DNA of 5,017 nucleotides from CBDTTM01 sp965363355 (GTDB lineage Bacteria; Bacillota; Negativicutes; Selenomonadales; Selenomonadaceae), in assembly GCA_965363355.1 (NCBI GenBank), contig CBDTTM010000186.1, positions 1 to 5,017 on the forward strand. Reading direction: 5' to 3'. Below are positions 4,881 through 5,017 of the stretch, in pieces. The translations under genes were made by a program, and so were the position numbers. Within the stretch, counting starts at the first letter, position 1, and every line of letters begins with the position of its first letter. The notes beneath the pieces are model-generated. The model saw nothing but the letters and a program-made list of their open reading frames with translations. It was not told the DNA's origin and made no database searches.

Positions 4881-5017
4881 TTAATTTTCGTAGAGCCACT
4901 CAAAAATAGCACTGTATACTTTGCTTTGTACAGAATCGGGGCCTACGGTCGTTTTATCTTCGGTGCTTATCGTAGCGACCAGATTGTTGTTGGCATCATA
5001 GAAGCGTTGGTTTTTTA
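4881..5017 (-). CDS. C-terminal end of an unidentified gene (partial, 44 codons)
   Basis: A minus-strand frame is open from the window edge to a TAA at 4881-4883 and ends directly before the shared terminator, a convincing gene end. The visible tail includes RFYDANNNLVATIS and closes with AIFEWLYEN. The N-terminus lies outside the window. The tail is polar with an amphipathic last helix and shows no membrane segment. The pattern of Phe/Tyr-Asp-Ala-Asn-x-x-Leu-Val-Ala suggests a beta-hairpin with an Asn-rich turn. No family is recognised, and no link to the TonB operon is implied because it is transcribed the opposite way. Confidence 0.7.
   Translation of the reverse strand, partial: KNQRFYDANNNLVATISTEDKTTVGPDSVQSKVYSAIFEWLYEN

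Noticed and set aside
1..5017. CRISPR array, tRNA, rRNA, insertion sequence or phage genes
   Set aside because: No spaced repeat units, cloverleaf sequence, transposase or terminal repeats were seen anywhere in the window.

Overview
The window suggests a diderm Firmicute of the Negativicutes type (Sporomusa/Pelosinus/Selenomonas relatives). The DNA is low in G+C and the ribosome-binding sites are strong and Firmicute-like (GGAGG, AAAGGGAGG). Even so, it carries a complete outer-membrane energy-transduction set that only makes sense in a cell with an outer membrane. The genus cannot be fixed from the sequence.

Layout. Positions 1-199 are non-coding and hold a near-consensus Fur-type box (76-90) and a second small palindrome (118-130). 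A 55-residue single-membrane-segment ORF of unknown function follows (200-367), behind a strong ribosome-binding site. Its transcript would end at an intrinsic terminator at 572-605. The AT-rich stretch 606-732 leads to a near-consensus sigma-70 promoter (733-761). The spacer of that promoter contains a palindrome that could be an operator. Downstream, but still ahead of the first structural gene, is a strong terminator-like hairpin (794-842). A possible 10-codon leader peptide ends inside its loop, so the operon may be controlled by attenuation.

The main content is a four-gene rightward operon: a TonB-dependent outer-membrane receptor (920-2995), then exbB (3058-3690), exbD (3677-4090) and tonB (4091-4792). 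exbB and exbD overlap by 14 nt, and exbD and tonB abut with no gap. ExbB and ExbD form the proton-driven motor in the inner membrane, TonB carries the energy across the periplasm, and the receptor opens to import a scarce ligand. The ligand is not identifiable: no periplasmic binding protein, ABC transporter or biosynthetic gene lies in the window. The operon ends at a perfect 17-bp bidirectional terminator (4835-4876), which it shares with a convergent minus-strand gene of which only the C-terminal 44 codons are present (4881-5017).

The coding part is a clear, fairly ordinary dedicated TonB system. The more unusual points are the leader hairpin and leader ORF, the palindrome inside the promoter, a Fur-type box placed at the neighbouring small ORF rather than at the receptor, and a TonB whose periplasmic linker is Gly/Ser/Ala-rich and almost free of proline.
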